From positions 62,001 to 126,000 of the forward strand of contig NZ_QZEY01000003.1 in NCBI RefSeq assembly GCF_003594875.1: DNA of 64,000 nucleotides. Reading direction: 5' to 3'. Below are positions 34,667-42,917 of this stretch, one piece after another; positions within the stretch are counted from its first letter, which is position 1, and each line of letters starts with the position of its first letter. The notes below the pieces were generated by a model. The model had not been told where the DNA came from. It worked only from the letters and a program-made list of their open reading frames with translations, and did no database searches. The translations under genes were made by a program, and so were the position numbers. The DNA comes from Bailinhaonella thermotolerans (lineage in GTDB: Bacteria; Actinomycetota; Actinomycetes; Streptosporangiales; Streptosporangiaceae).

Positions 34667-35669
34667 CGTCGTGCTGGAGGTCCGCGACCTGGTCAAGCAC
34701 TTCCCGCTGACCCAGGGCGTGGTGGTCAAGCGCCAGGTCGGGGCCATCAAGGCCGTGGACGGCGTGAACTTCGAGCTGCGCCGGGGCGAGACGCTCGGCA
34801 TCGTGGGCGAGTCCGGCTGTGGCAAGTCCACGCTGGCCAAGCTGCTCATGGCGCTGGAGCGGCCGACCTCGGGCTCGGTGAAGATCAACGGCCAGGACAT
34901 GTCCAAGTTGCGGGGCAAGGAGCTCAAGGCCATGCGCCGCAACATCCAGATGGTCATGCAGGACCCGTACACCTCGCTGAACCCGCGTATGACCGTCGGT
35001 GACATCATCGGCGAGCCGTACGAGATCCACTCGGAGGTGGCCCCGAAGGGCGACCGCCGCAAGAAGGTGCAGGAGCTGCTGGAGGTCGTGGGCCTGGACC
35101 CCGACCACATCAACCGCTACCCGCACCAGTTCTCCGGCGGTCAGCGCCAGCGCATCGGCATCGCCCGCGGCCTGGCCCTGCGCCCCGACATCATCGTCTG
35201 CGACGAGCCGGTGTCGGCGCTGGACGTGTCGATCCAGGCGCAGGTCATCAACCTGCTGGAGCGGCTGCAGAACGAGTTCAACCTGTCCTACATCTTCATC
35301 GCGCACGACCTGTCGGTGGTCCGCCACATCTCCGACCGCGTCGCCGTGATGTACCTGGGCAAGATCGTCGAGCTGGGCCGGGACAACGAGATCTACGACG
35401 GCCCGACCCACCCGTACACCCAGGCGCTGCTGTCCGCGGTGCCCGTGCCCAACCCCGAGGAGCGGGACAGCCGCGAGCGCATCGTGCTCGCCGGCGACCC
35501 GCCGTCCCCGGCCAACCCGCCGTCGGGCTGCCGGTTCCGGACGCGGTGCTGGAAGGCGCAGGACATCTGCGCCGAGGAGGAGCCTCTGCTCCAGATCCGC
35601 CCCGGCTCGGCTCACCCGAGCGCCTGCCACTTCGCCGAGGCCCACGACGTGGTCCACGCGGCCGGCTGA
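34650..35669 (+). CDS. oppF: Oligopeptide ABC transporter ATPase
   Basis: 339 aa. Walker [11 protein letters not shown]-loop [12 protein letters not shown], signature [12 protein letters not shown], Walker [16 protein letters not shown]-loop [11 protein letters not shown], and [14 protein letters not shown]. The C-terminal Cys set ([16 protein letters not shown]...CHFAEAH) mirrors OppD. Heterodimerises with OppD. Final gene, ending 25 nt before a terminator. Confidence 0.95.
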   Translation: MAPQGDVVLEVRDLVKHFPLTQGVVVKRQVGAIKAVDGVNFELRRGETLGIVGESGCGKSTLAKLLMALERPTSGSVKINGQDMSKLRGKELKAMRRNIQMVMQDPYTSLNPRMTVGDIIGEPYEIHSEVAPKGDRRKKVQELLEVVGLDPDHINRYPHQFSGGQRQRIGIARGLALRPDIIVCDEPVSALDVSIQAQVINLLERLQNEFNLSYIFIAHDLSVVRHISDRVAVMYLGKIVELGRDNEIYDGPTHPYTQALLSAVPVPNPEERDSRERIVLAGDPPSPANPPSGCRFRTRCWKAQDICAEEEPLLQIRPGSAHPSACHFAEAHDVVHAAG

Positions 35670-35692
35670 CGAGCGCGAGACGAGAAGCACCG

Positions 35693-35732
35693 AAGACCCC
35701 GCCACCGCCCGGTGGCGGGGTCTCCGTCTTTC
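35693..35732. terminator. Bidirectional terminator (oppF / thiolase)
   Basis: Perfect 12-bp stem GACCCCGCCACC (35695-35706) with 35711-35722, a GCCC loop, and T-rich sequence (CCGTCTTTCC) after it. Confidence 0.88.
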
Positions 35733-35745
35733 CGGCGCCCGGGGG

Positions 35746-36939
35746 TCAGCGGGTGAGGATGGTGGCGCTGCCGTGGCCGAACAGGCCCTGGTTCACCGCG
35801 ATGCCCGTGCGGGCGCCTTCGACCTGGCGGGGACCGGCCTCGCCGCGGAGCTGCCGGGTCAGCTCGCACACCTGGGCGATGGCCTGGGCGGGCACGGCCT
35901 CGCCGAAGGAGGCCAGGCCGCCGGACGGATTGACCGGGACGCGCCCGCCGAGCGCGGTGTCGCCGGCGCGCAGCAGCTTCTCGGCCTCGCCCTCGCCGCA
36001 CAGGCCGATGTCCTCGTACCAGTCCAGCTCCAGCGCCGTGGACAGGTCGTACACCTCGGCCAGCGACAGGTCGCCCGGCCCCAGCCCGGCCTCCTCGTAG
36101 GCCGCGTGCGCGATCGAGGCCCGGAACGGCCGCTCCGGCGGCGTCGTGGCGGCCGAGGAGTCGGTGGCGAAGTTCGGCATCTCCAGGACGGTGTTCGGGA
36201 AGCGCGGGGTCACCGTGGACACCGCCGCGATCCGGACCGCGGGCCCCCGGTCGCGGCCCGCGTGCCGCCGTGCCCAGTCCTCGGAGGCGAGCACCACGGC
36301 CGCGCCGCCGTCGGAGGTGGCGCAGATGTCGAGCAGCCGCAGCGGGTCGGCGACCACGGGGGAGGCCGCGACCTCCGCGGCGGTCACCGCCTTGCGGTAC
36401 CGGGCGTCGGGGTTCAGCGCCCCCGCGGCGGCGTTCTTGACCTTGACGGCGGCGAAGTCCTCCGGCGTCGCGCCGTACAGGGCCATGCGGCGGCGCGCGT
36501 ACAGCGCGAAGTACGCCGGGTTGGTCGCGCCCAGCAGCCGGAAGCGGAGCCAGTCGGGGTCGTCGGGGCGGTCGCCGCCGACGGGGCGGAAGAACCCCTT
36601 GGGCGCGGCGTCGGCCCCCACGACGAGCGCGACGTCGCACAGCCCCGCCAGGATCCGGGTGCGCGCGATGTCGATCGCCTGGGCCCCGGAGGCGCACGCG
36701 GCGTAGCAGGAGGCGATGCGGGCGCCGCTCCAGCCGAGGGCCTGGGCGAACGTGCTCCCGGCGACGAACCCCGGGTAGCCGTTGCGGATCGTGTCCGCCC
36801 CGACCAGGAAGTCCACGTCGGTCCACGCGATCCCGGCGTCGCCGAGGGCGGCGCGCGCCGCGGCCACGCCGTACTCGGTGAAGGGCCTGCCCCACTTGCC
36901 CCAGGGGTGCATGCCCACCCCGATGACGCGCACGCTCAC
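35746..36939 (-). CDS. Thiolase-family (SCP-x/Ltp-like) protein
   Basis: 397 aa, GTG 36939 after GGAGGA. Thiolase fold: the nucleophilic Cys region SCYAACASGAQAIDIARTRIL, ICATSDGGAAVVLASED, VYDLSTALELDWYEDIGLCGEGE, and NPSGGLASFGEAVPAQAIAQV. It lacks the canonical final C-x-G motif of degradative thiolases, having NQGLFGHGSATIL. Together with the adjacent Zn-ribbon/OB protein this matches Ltp2/ChsH2-type complexes, which act as retro-aldolases on steroid side-chain acyl-CoAs, or related acyl-CoA enzymes. Exact substrate not determinable. Confidence 0.88.
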   Translation of the reverse strand: MSVRVIGVGMHPWGKWGRPFTEYGVAAARAALGDAGIAWTDVDFLVGADTIRNGYPGFVAGSTFAQALGWSGARIASCYAACASGAQAIDIARTRILAGLCDVALVVGADAAPKGFFRPVGGDRPDDPDWLRFRLLGATNPAYFALYARRRMALYGATPEDFAAVKVKNAAAGALNPDARYRKAVTAAEVAASPVVADPLRLLDICATSDGGAAVVLASEDWARRHAGRDRGPAVRIAAVSTVTPRFPNTVLEMPNFATDSSAATTPPERPFRASIAHAAYEEAGLGPGDLSLAEVYDLSTALELDWYEDIGLCGEGEAEKLLRAGDTALGGRVPVNPSGGLASFGEAVPAQAIAQVCELTRQLRGEAGPRQVEGARTGIAVNQGLFGHGSATILTR

Positions 36940-36953
36940 CCGGTCCTCCGTCC

Positions 36954-37379
36954 TCACGCCGCCGCCGCCGCGGGCCGCCACATCCACACCAGGGGCCCGT
37001 CCGCGAGGGGCCCGCAGGTCAGCTCCATCTCCATGCCGACCCGCAGCTCGTCCACCCCGATGCCCGGCACCACCTGCCCGAGCACCACCAGCCCCTCGCC
37101 GGCCAGCTCCACGGCCGCCAGGGTCACCGGGGTGTACGGCTCGGCCGCGACGTACGGCGGGGGCGGCGGGTAGCCGGCGTTCGTGTACGACCACACGCGG
37201 CCGCGCCGCGACAGCCGTACCTCCTCCTGCTCGGTCCCCTCGCACCCCGGGTTCCGGCAGAACCCCTCGAAGCGCGGGAAGGAGACGTTCCCGCAGGCGG
37301 CGCACCGCGCCCCGAGCAGGTGGGCGTCCCCGCCCGCATCGACGACGAACCACCCGTCCACCGCGTGCTCGGCATCCAT
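36954..37379 (-). CDS. Zn-ribbon/OB-fold (DUF35) acyl-CoA-associated protein
   Basis: 141 aa. The rubredoxin-like zinc ribbon is CAACGNVSFPRFEGFC....C, followed by an OB-fold with RRGRVWSYTNAGYPPPPPYVAAEPYTPVTLAAVEL and GLVVLGQVVPG. DUF35 proteins bind CoA esters and partner with thiolase-like enzymes; here the thiolase gene starts 14 nt after the stop. A -10 (TATAGA, 37392-37387) ends about 7 nt before the ATG, so the mRNA is probably leaderless. A TetR-type operator sits just upstream of that. Confidence 0.88.
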   Translation of the reverse strand: MDAEHAVDGWFVVDAGGDAHLLGARCAACGNVSFPRFEGFCRNPGCEGTEQEEVRLSRRGRVWSYTNAGYPPPPPYVAAEPYTPVTLAAVELAGEGLVVLGQVVPGIGVDELRVGMEMELTCGPLADGPLVWMWRPAAAAA

Positions 37380-37386
37380 GCGTACA

Positions 37387-37410
37387 TCTATAACACGCCA
37401 AGCGCTTGCT
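37387..37410 (-). promoter_or_regulatory. Leaderless promoter with KstR2-like operator
   Basis: The palindrome CAAGCGCTTG (37399-37408) fits the KstR2 consensus AnCAAGnnCTTGnT with one mismatch. It abuts the -10 TATAGA (37392-37387) of the DUF35/thiolase unit. The predicted transcription start coincides with the ATG at 37379. Confidence 0.6.
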
Positions 37411-37493
37411 TGGCTCGCCTCGCAGGTCCCCTTCCCCGCCTCCCGCCGATCCCGCCGCCGCCGTCGGCGCGCGGCGGGGTGGCAGGAGCGTGA

Positions 37494-37521
37494 CCGGCGC
37501 GACGAGGGCGTGCCGCGCCGG
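37494..37521 (-). terminator. Hairpin after the mycosin gene
   Basis: 8-bp stem CCGGCGCG/CGCGCCGG just past the stop on the minus strand. Confidence 0.5.
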
Positions 37522-37524
37522 CCG

Positions 37525-39132
37525 TCAGTCGTGGGGGCGGCGGCGGAGGGTGAGGACGCCGCCCACCGCGACGCAGACGGCCAGGACGATGAGGAGGAAG
37601 CCCGCGGCGCGGTGCAGCGGCTGCTCGTACTCCAGGGGGCCGCCGCCGAAGTACTCGGCCACCGGGGCGGGGGAGGGCGCGGCGGCGGACGGGACGATCG
37701 ACCTGCCGGTGCTCGCCTTGTGCGCCATGAGGAGGGCCAGCCAGGCGTTCGCCACGCCGTGGCCGTACTCCGCGTTGTGGCCGCCCTTGGGACGGCGGGT
37801 CGTGCCCTGCTCGATCGCGCGCCGGATCTGCGGCGCGGTCAGGTCCGGGTAGCGCCCGCGCAGGAGGGCCGCGATGCCCGCGACGTGCGCCGCCGCCGAG
37901 CTGGTCCCGTCGCCGACCACGTAGTCGCCGGCCCCGTCGGCGCTGACGATCTGCGTCCCCGGGGCCACCACGGACAGGTGGTTCTGCCGGTTGGAGAACG
38001 GCGCCCGCTTCAGGTCCCGGTCCACCGCCCCGACCGCGATCACTCCCGGGTACGCCGCGGGGAAGTTGCGGCGGTTCGCGTCCGCGCCGTCGTTGCCTGA
38101 GGAGGCCACCAGGACCGCGCCCTTGGCCAGGGCGTACTGCACGGCCTCCTCCTCGGCCGCGTTCCCGTCGTAAACGCTGCGCCCGCCGCCCAGCGACATG
38201 CTGATGACCTGCGCCCCGTGGTCCACGGCGTACCGGATGCCGCGCGCCACCGCGTCCCGGCTGCCGCGCTGCACCGCCTCGCTGTCGCGCTCGGGGTCGC
38301 CGTTCTCCAGCGTCACCCGGATGGACAGGATCGTGGCCGACGGCGCGACCCCCAGCACCCCCAGGGAGTTGCCGGGCCCGTGCCCGCGCCCGGCGATGAG
38401 GCTGGCCATCGAGGTGCCGTGCCGCCCCCAGTGCGGCCCGCGCTCGCGTTTCACGCCGGTCAGGTCGGGCCCGGTCACCACCCGCCCGGCCAGGTCGGGG
38501 TGGCGGTCGTCCACGCCGGTGTCCAGCACCGCCACGGTCACGCCGTCGCCCCGGGCGTACTGCCAGACCCGCTCGACCTCCAGCCGCCGCAGCGCCCACT
38601 GCCGGCTCCGGATCGAGGCCGCGACCTCCTCCGAGGCCGCCGCCCCGCCCTGGACCGGCGCGCCCGGCGACGGCGACTCCTCACCGGGGCCCGGCTCCGG
38701 GGCCTCGGGGACGGGGGGCCGGATCGGCGTCTCGCGGACCGGGGCCTCCGCCCCGAACCCCGGCGACGGCGACCGCTCCGCCCGTCCCACGCCCGTCCCG
38801 GCCGAGGCGGGGTCCGGGGACCGCCGCGCCTCCGCGCCCGGCTCCCGGGACCGCGCCGCGCCGCCCGAGCCCTTCGCGCCTTCCGCGCTCTCCGCGCCCT
38901 CCGCGCGCTCGGCTCCGGGGGCGCCGGAGCCGCCGGCCTCCGTCGTCGCCGAGATCGTCGGCTCGCCCGCGCCGCTCCGGGGCGCGGCGCCGCCCTCCGC
39001 CGCCGGAGGCCCCGCCGTACGGCCCGGCCGGGGGTCGGGCAGGGCCGAGGCGGGCGGCGCGGCCACGGACAGTGCGAGGCAGGCGCTCGCGGGCAGGACC
39101 AGCAGGAGGCTCCGGGCCCGGCGGGTCAGCAT
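37525..39132 (-). CDS. Mycosin-like S8 serine protease, membrane-anchored
   Basis: 535 aa. N-terminal signal (1-30), an unusually long Pro/Ala/Glu-rich linker (about 31-165), then a subtilisin domain. The catalytic triad is Asp204 (VLDTGVDD), His238 (GRHGTSMAS) and Ser411 (GTSSAAAHVAG). A single C-terminal membrane helix (about 508-528) and RRRPHD tail follow. This matches type VII secretion-associated mycosins (MycP). The adjacent upstream gene overlaps its start. No EccB-E, EsxA/B or PE/PPE gene lies in the window. Acts at the outer face of the membrane. Confidence 0.88.
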   Translation of the reverse strand: MLTRRARSLLLVLPASACLALSVAAPPASALPDPRPGRTAGPPAAEGGAAPRSGAGEPTISATTEAGGSGAPGAERAEGAESAEGAKGSGGAARSREPGAEARRSPDPASAGTGVGRAERSPSPGFGAEAPVRETPIRPPVPEAPEPGPGEESPSPGAPVQGGAAASEEVAASIRSRQWALRRLEVERVWQYARGDGVTVAVLDTGVDDRHPDLAGRVVTGPDLTGVKRERGPHWGRHGTSMASLIAGRGHGPGNSLGVLGVAPSATILSIRVTLENGDPERDSEAVQRGSRDAVARGIRYAVDHGAQVISMSLGGGRSVYDGNAAEEEAVQYALAKGAVLVASSGNDGADANRRNFPAAYPGVIAVGAVDRDLKRAPFSNRQNHLSVVAPGTQIVSADGAGDYVVGDGTSSAAAHVAGIAALLRGRYPDLTAPQIRRAIEQGTTRRPKGGHNAEYGHGVANAWLALLMAHKASTGRSIVPSAAAPSPAPVAEYFGGGPLEYEQPLHRAAGFLLIVLAVCVAVGGVLTLRRRPHD

Positions 39133-39863
39133 GGGCGGTCCCCGGGGCAGGCGGGCGCGGTCATGCGGTGGTAGAACGAGGACGCCACGGAGACGGCCAG
39201 GTCCGACAGGCGCGTGTCGGCGGCGTAGGCGGGGGAGTAGTCGCGGCCGTCGGCGTACCCCGCGGCGGTGAGCACGACGTAGCGGTGCGTCCCGTGGGCG
39301 ACGCCCCCGGTGACGTTCCGGCCGTCCCGGAACTCCTCGGCCACGCTCCCCGGGATCGGGGCGGGCCGCACGGTGGTGCGCCGGTCCGCCCGCCGCGCCG
39401 GCCCCGTCCGCTCCGGCGGCGCCCCGGCCATCCCGGTGAGCAGGTCGGCGCGGGCGGCGGGCTCCTCGGCCAGCACCACGATGCCCGTGGTGACGACGTA
39501 GGTCTGCGTGATGTCGGCGTAGGTGGCCCGCAGCACGCTCACGCAGCCCATCCGGGCCAGCGCGACCGCCGCCGCGGGCTGCAGCGCCGTACGGCAGGGC
39601 GCCTCGGACGCGACGCCGAGCCGGGTGTAGGACGTGGACGCGCCGGACCGGGTGGTGCCCGGGACCTGGGCGGGGAAGATCGCGTCGACGGGCCAGGTGC
39701 GCCAGCGCTCGCGCACCGAGCCGCTCGCGCGGTCGGAACCGCCCGCCAGCACGATCAGGGCCCCGATCACGGCGACCGTCACGATCAGCAGGACCGCGTG
39801 ACGCGACCGGACTCCGACTCGCCGGTGGCCGAACGGGTCGATCGGCAGCACCGCCTCAGCCAC
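39126..39863 (-). CDS. Membrane-anchored extracytoplasmic protein, mycosin partner
   Basis: 245 aa from GTG 39863 (GGGAGGAGG upstream); ATG 39929 is possible. A short cytoplasmic N-terminus, one membrane helix (HAVLLIVTVAVIGALIVLAGG), and an extracytoplasmic domain with a Cys pair (EAPCRTALQPAAAVALARMGC) likely forming a disulfide. A C-terminal region ends VASSFYHRMTAPACPGDRPC. Its stop overlaps the mycosin start by 7 bp, so the two are translationally coupled. I do not recognise a named family; a type VII-related accessory role is inferred from the partner only. Confidence 0.75.
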   Translation of the reverse strand: MAEAVLPIDPFGHRRVGVRSRHAVLLIVTVAVIGALIVLAGGSDRASGSVRERWRTWPVDAIFPAQVPGTTRSGASTSYTRLGVASEAPCRTALQPAAAVALARMGCVSVLRATYADITQTYVVTTGIVVLAEEPAARADLLTGMAGAPPERTGPARRADRRTTVRPAPIPGSVAEEFRDGRNVTGGVAHGTHRYVVLTAAGYADGRDYSPAYAADTRLSDLAVSVASSFYHRMTAPACPGDRPC

Positions 39864-39972
39864 GACACCGACCTCCTCCCGCGAGGCCGGTCGGCTCGGG
39901 GGCGTTGGTTTGCCCCTCCATTGTGCCATGGGAGAGTCAACACGATCTTCCGAACGCGGACACGCGGAGGTG

Positions 39973-40782
39973 TCAGGGCGCGACCGCGAGGCGTACGTGC
40001 GCGCCCGGGGGGAGCCCGAGCCGCTGCGCCGCGTCCCCGGCGTTGACCGCGAGCGCGATCAGGCCCGCCGAGTCGGCGAACGCGACCAGCTCGCCCGGCG
40101 GGACCGAGGCGAACGTCTCGCGCAGCGGCACGCTGAGCTGCCGCCGCCCGAGCGTCACGATCAGCGTCACGCCGGGCTGGGCGCCGATCGCGCTCACGTC
40201 GCCCTCGGTGATCGAGGTCTGCACGTTGCCGAAGCGGTCCACGCACAGCACCTCGCCCTCGGCCGTGCCGTCGCGCAGCCGGGACGTCGGCGCGGGCAGC
40301 GTGATCAGCCGGTCCACCGGGACCGGCGTGCCCACCTCGGAGAGCGCCATCCCGGCCGCGATGTGCCCGGCGACCGGCGCGAAGATGTCGCGGCCGTGGA
40401 AGGTGGCGGAGACCGGCCTGCGGTGCAGCCGGTCGTTGGTCAGCTCGTAGGCCGCGCGGGCGCCGCCGGCCGCCGCCACGGCCCACGAGAGCAGGCCGTT
40501 GTCGGGTCCCAGGAACACGTGGTCACCGGCCTCGACGGCGATGGCCCGCCGGGCGGTGCCCACCCCCGGGTCCACGATCGCCATGTGGACACGGCAGGGT
40601 AGGTGCGGGATGGTCTGGGCGAGCACCGCGGCGCCTCGGCGTACATCACCGGGCGGGACGAGATGGGTGATGTCCAGCACCCTGGCGCCGGGGGACACGC
40701 TCATGATCACACCGTGACAGGCGGCGACGAAGCCGTCTTCCAGGCCGTAGTCGGTGAGAAACGAGATACAGGGCGTCACCAT
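39973..40782 (-). CDS. SAM hydrolase (DUF62; SAM hydroxide adenosyltransferase)
   Basis: 269 aa. Hydrolyses S-adenosylmethionine to adenosine and methionine; related to fluorinase/chlorinase. Motifs: SFLTDYGLEDGFVAACHGVI, IVDPGVGTARR, LGPDNGLLSWA, TFHGRDIFAPVAGHIAAG and DRFGNVQTSI. The Asp-Arg-His water-activating set of hydrolases appears present (TFHGRD). The fluorinase halide-site extension is absent. Divergent from the DUF3263 gene across 128 bp. Confidence 0.9.
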   Translation of the reverse strand: MVTPCISFLTDYGLEDGFVAACHGVIMSVSPGARVLDITHLVPPGDVRRGAAVLAQTIPHLPCRVHMAIVDPGVGTARRAIAVEAGDHVFLGPDNGLLSWAVAAAGGARAAYELTNDRLHRRPVSATFHGRDIFAPVAGHIAAGMALSEVGTPVPVDRLITLPAPTSRLRDGTAEGEVLCVDRFGNVQTSITEGDVSAIGAQPGVTLIVTLGRRQLSVPLRETFASVPPGELVAFADSAGLIALAVNAGDAAQRLGLPPGAHVRLAVAP

Positions 40783-40910
40783 GACGAGCGTACGGCTTCG
40801 CGAGCTCTGTGAACACTCTTTCCCTGCCGGATACCACGGCGACCGCCCTCCGCGATCGCCGAGTCTCCAGTATGTTACTGGCGCGTGACCAAACCGACGG
40901 AGGAGAAATC

Positions 40911-41252
40911 ATGGACATTGCGTCGGCCCCGGGTGACGACGCTGTCCCCGAGTCCACCGTTCTTGGGGGCGATACCGTGACGGGAGAGCCGGTCGTCGGA
41001 GACGGCCTCTCCGAGCGGGATCTCGCGCTCCTCGCCTTCGAACGCCAGTGGTGGCGTTACGCGGGCGCCAAGGAGCAGGCGATCCGCGAGTCCTTCGGGA
41101 TCTCGGCGACCCGCTACTACCAGCTTCTCAACATCCTGATCGACCGGCCCGCGGCGCTGGCCCACGACCCGATGCTGGTCAAGCGGCTGCGCCGGCTGCG
41201 GGCCACGCGGCAGCGGCAGCGGGCCGCCCGCCGCCTCGGCATCCGCGGCTGA
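40911..41252 (+). CDS. DUF3263 helix-turn-helix protein
   Basis: 113 aa, starting after GGAGGAGA. An acidic N-terminal tail of about 35 residues, then LSERDLALLAFERQWWRYAGAKEQAIRESFGISATRYYQLLNILIDRPAAL, the conserved DUF3263 core, which resembles a sigma-like helix-turn-helix. The tail is Arg-rich (RRLRATRQRQRAARRL). The family is actinobacterial and probably DNA-binding, but unassigned. otsB starts 4 nt after the stop, so the two are likely co-expressed. TATGTT (40871-40876) is a possible -10. Confidence 0.85.
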   Translation: MDIASAPGDDAVPESTVLGGDTVTGEPVVGDGLSERDLALLAFERQWWRYAGAKEQAIRESFGISATRYYQLLNILIDRPAALAHDPMLVKRLRRLRATRQRQRAARRLGIRG

Positions 41253-41256
41253 GCCC

Positions 41257-42108
41257 GTGGGTTCTCCGCTGGGAGATTCGTTCCGGCTCCGCACCCAGCA
41301 GGGCCTGGACGGACTCGAGAAGATCGTCGGCGACCCCTCGGGCGCCCTGATCGGGCTGGACTTCGACGGAACGCTCTCGCCGATCGTGCCCGACCCCGAC
41401 TCCGCCCGCGCCCACCCCGCCGCGCCGGGCGCGCTGCGCCTGCTCGCCCCGCGCGTGTGCGCCGTGGTGATCCTGACCGGCCGGCCCGCCGCCACCGCCG
41501 TGGAGTACGGCCCCTTCCAGGACGTCCCCGGCCTGATCGTGCTCGGCCACTACGGCCAGGAACGCTGGGAGGACGGCGAGGTCGTCGCGCCGCCACCGCC
41601 CCCCGGCGTCCAGAAGGTCCGCGAGGGCCTGCCGGACGCGCTCGCGCGGGCCGGGGCGCCGGACGGCGTCTGGATCGAGGACAAGGGCCGCTCGCTCGCC
41701 GTGCACACGCGGCGGGCGGCGGATCCGCAGGCGGCCCTGGAGCGCGTCTCGCCCGCCGTGCACGACCTCGCCGAGCGGGCCGGGCTGATCGTGGAGCCGG
41801 GCCGGTTCGTGCTGGAGGCGCGCCCCGCCGGGATGGACAAGGGCGCGGCGCTGCGGGCGTTCGCCAGGGAGCGGTCGGCGCGGTCGGTGCTGTTCGCCGG
41901 GGACGACCTGGGGGACCTCGCCGCGTTCGACGCGATCGACTCACTGCGCGGGGACGGGATCCCCGGCGTGAAGGTGTGCAGCGGCTCCGCCGAGGTCACC
42001 AGGCTCGCCGAACGGTCCGACCTGATCGTGGACGGCCCCGCCGGGGTCGTGGACTTCCTGCGCGCGCTCGCCGGCCGTCTGCCGCCGGCAAGCGGTTCGC
42101 AAGTCTGA
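41257..42108 (+). CDS. otsB: Trehalose-6-phosphate phosphatase
   Basis: 283 aa, GTG start. HAD-superfamily phosphatase releasing trehalose. Nucleophile motif LDFDGTLSPI (Asp35, with Asp37 as acid/base), IEDKGRSLAVHTR in the cap, FVLEARPAGMDKGAALRAF, and motif IV FAGDDLGDLAAFDA. Works with OtsA, encoded about 0.8 kb away in the opposite orientation. Coupling to the DUF3263 gene is suggested by the 4-nt spacing. Confidence 0.93.
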   Translation: MGSPLGDSFRLRTQQGLDGLEKIVGDPSGALIGLDFDGTLSPIVPDPDSARAHPAAPGALRLLAPRVCAVVILTGRPAATAVEYGPFQDVPGLIVLGHYGQERWEDGEVVAPPPPPGVQKVREGLPDALARAGAPDGVWIEDKGRSLAVHTRRAADPQAALERVSPAVHDLAERAGLIVEPGRFVLEARPAGMDKGAALRAFARERSARSVLFAGDDLGDLAAFDAIDSLRGDGIPGVKVCSGSAEVTRLAERSDLIVDGPAGVVDFLRALAGRLPPASGSQV

Positions 42109-42157
42109 CCGTCTAGCGTCCCCCTGACCGTTCTCATCGGATCAGGGAGTTGGCACG

Positions 42158-42823
42158 ATGGCACGATTTCTCGGGGGCGCACGCGGCCTGGTGATCGCCG
42201 TTTCGGCGGTCCCGCTGGTCGCGGGGGCCCTGTCCGGCCCGGCCGCCGCCGGCGTCTCCGCTTCCGCCGGCGCCCCGGCCGCGCGGGCCGCGTCACCGGC
42301 GTCGTCGTCCGCGCCGTCCGCGTCGCCGGTTTCGTCGGCGTACGGCGGGGCGGCCGCGAAGACGGTGTCGTACCGGGGCATGCGGCTGTCGATCCCGGCG
42401 GCGTGGCGGGTGGTCAAGCAGGCCGGGTCGGCCTACGTGATCACCGGGCGGTGCGTGCCCAGGGCGTACGAGTGCCCGGGGTTCTGGCTGCACGGGCCTT
42501 CGGCGATCCGGCACGGCCACGAGGGCAACGCCTACAAGCCCTCCCGGCCCTACTACCCCAGCTCGGGGATGATGGAGTGCTCCCGGGACCGGCGCTACCT
42601 GGAGATGGCCGACGAAAGGCCCCGCGTCGCCGCCCTGCGCCCGATCGGCGCGAAGAAGGCCCACCACCGCGAGTGGCGCTTCAAGTGCGTCACGCCGAAC
42701 GGCGGCAAGGTCAAGCTGACGTACGCGCAGCGCGAGTGGTTCCTGCCCAGGTCCCAGATCCTCGTCGTGGACAAGTGGGCGAACCCCGCCCTTCCCGGCA
42801 TCCTCGCCCGCGCCCGCTGGTAG
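42158..42823 (+). CDS. Secreted protein of unknown function
   Basis: 221 aa. N-terminal signal sequence (VIAVSAVPLVAGALSGPAAA) and an Ala/Ser/Pro-rich linker to about residue 65. The mature domain starts VSYRGMRLSIPAAWRVV, with VITGRCVPRAYECPGFWLHG and several further Cys. A lipoprotein-like ligand-binding or envelope role is possible, but no family is recognised. The start follows GGGAGTTG. It lies between otsB and otsA, ending in a C/G-rich repeat at a convergent junction. Confidence 0.75.
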   Translation: MARFLGGARGLVIAVSAVPLVAGALSGPAAAGVSASAGAPAARAASPASSSAPSASPVSSAYGGAAAKTVSYRGMRLSIPAAWRVVKQAGSAYVITGRCVPRAYECPGFWLHGPSAIRHGHEGNAYKPSRPYYPSSGMMECSRDRRYLEMADERPRVAALRPIGAKKAHHREWRFKCVTPNGGKVKLTYAQREWFLPRSQILVVDKWANPALPGILARARW

Positions 42824-42840
42824 CCGTGCGGGCCCGGCCT

Positions 42841-42917
42841 CCGGAGAGAGGGGGCGCGTCCCCGGAGAGCGGGGGCGCGTCCCCGGCCCTCAGCGGCTCT
42901 CAGCGGCTCTCAGCGGG
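42841..42917. repeat. Tandem repeats at the convergent otsA junction
   Basis: Two copies of a 21-22-bp unit (GGAGAG.GGGGGCGCGTCCCC) at 42841-42884 and about 2.6 copies of CAGCGGCTCT at 42891-42917. The first may fold into small GGGG/CCCC hairpins. Confidence 0.65.

Noticed and set aside
39785..40486. Alternative frames opposite or within the SAM hydrolase gene
   Set aside because: R/G-rich shadow translations; the DUF62 motifs are in the 39973-40782 frame.
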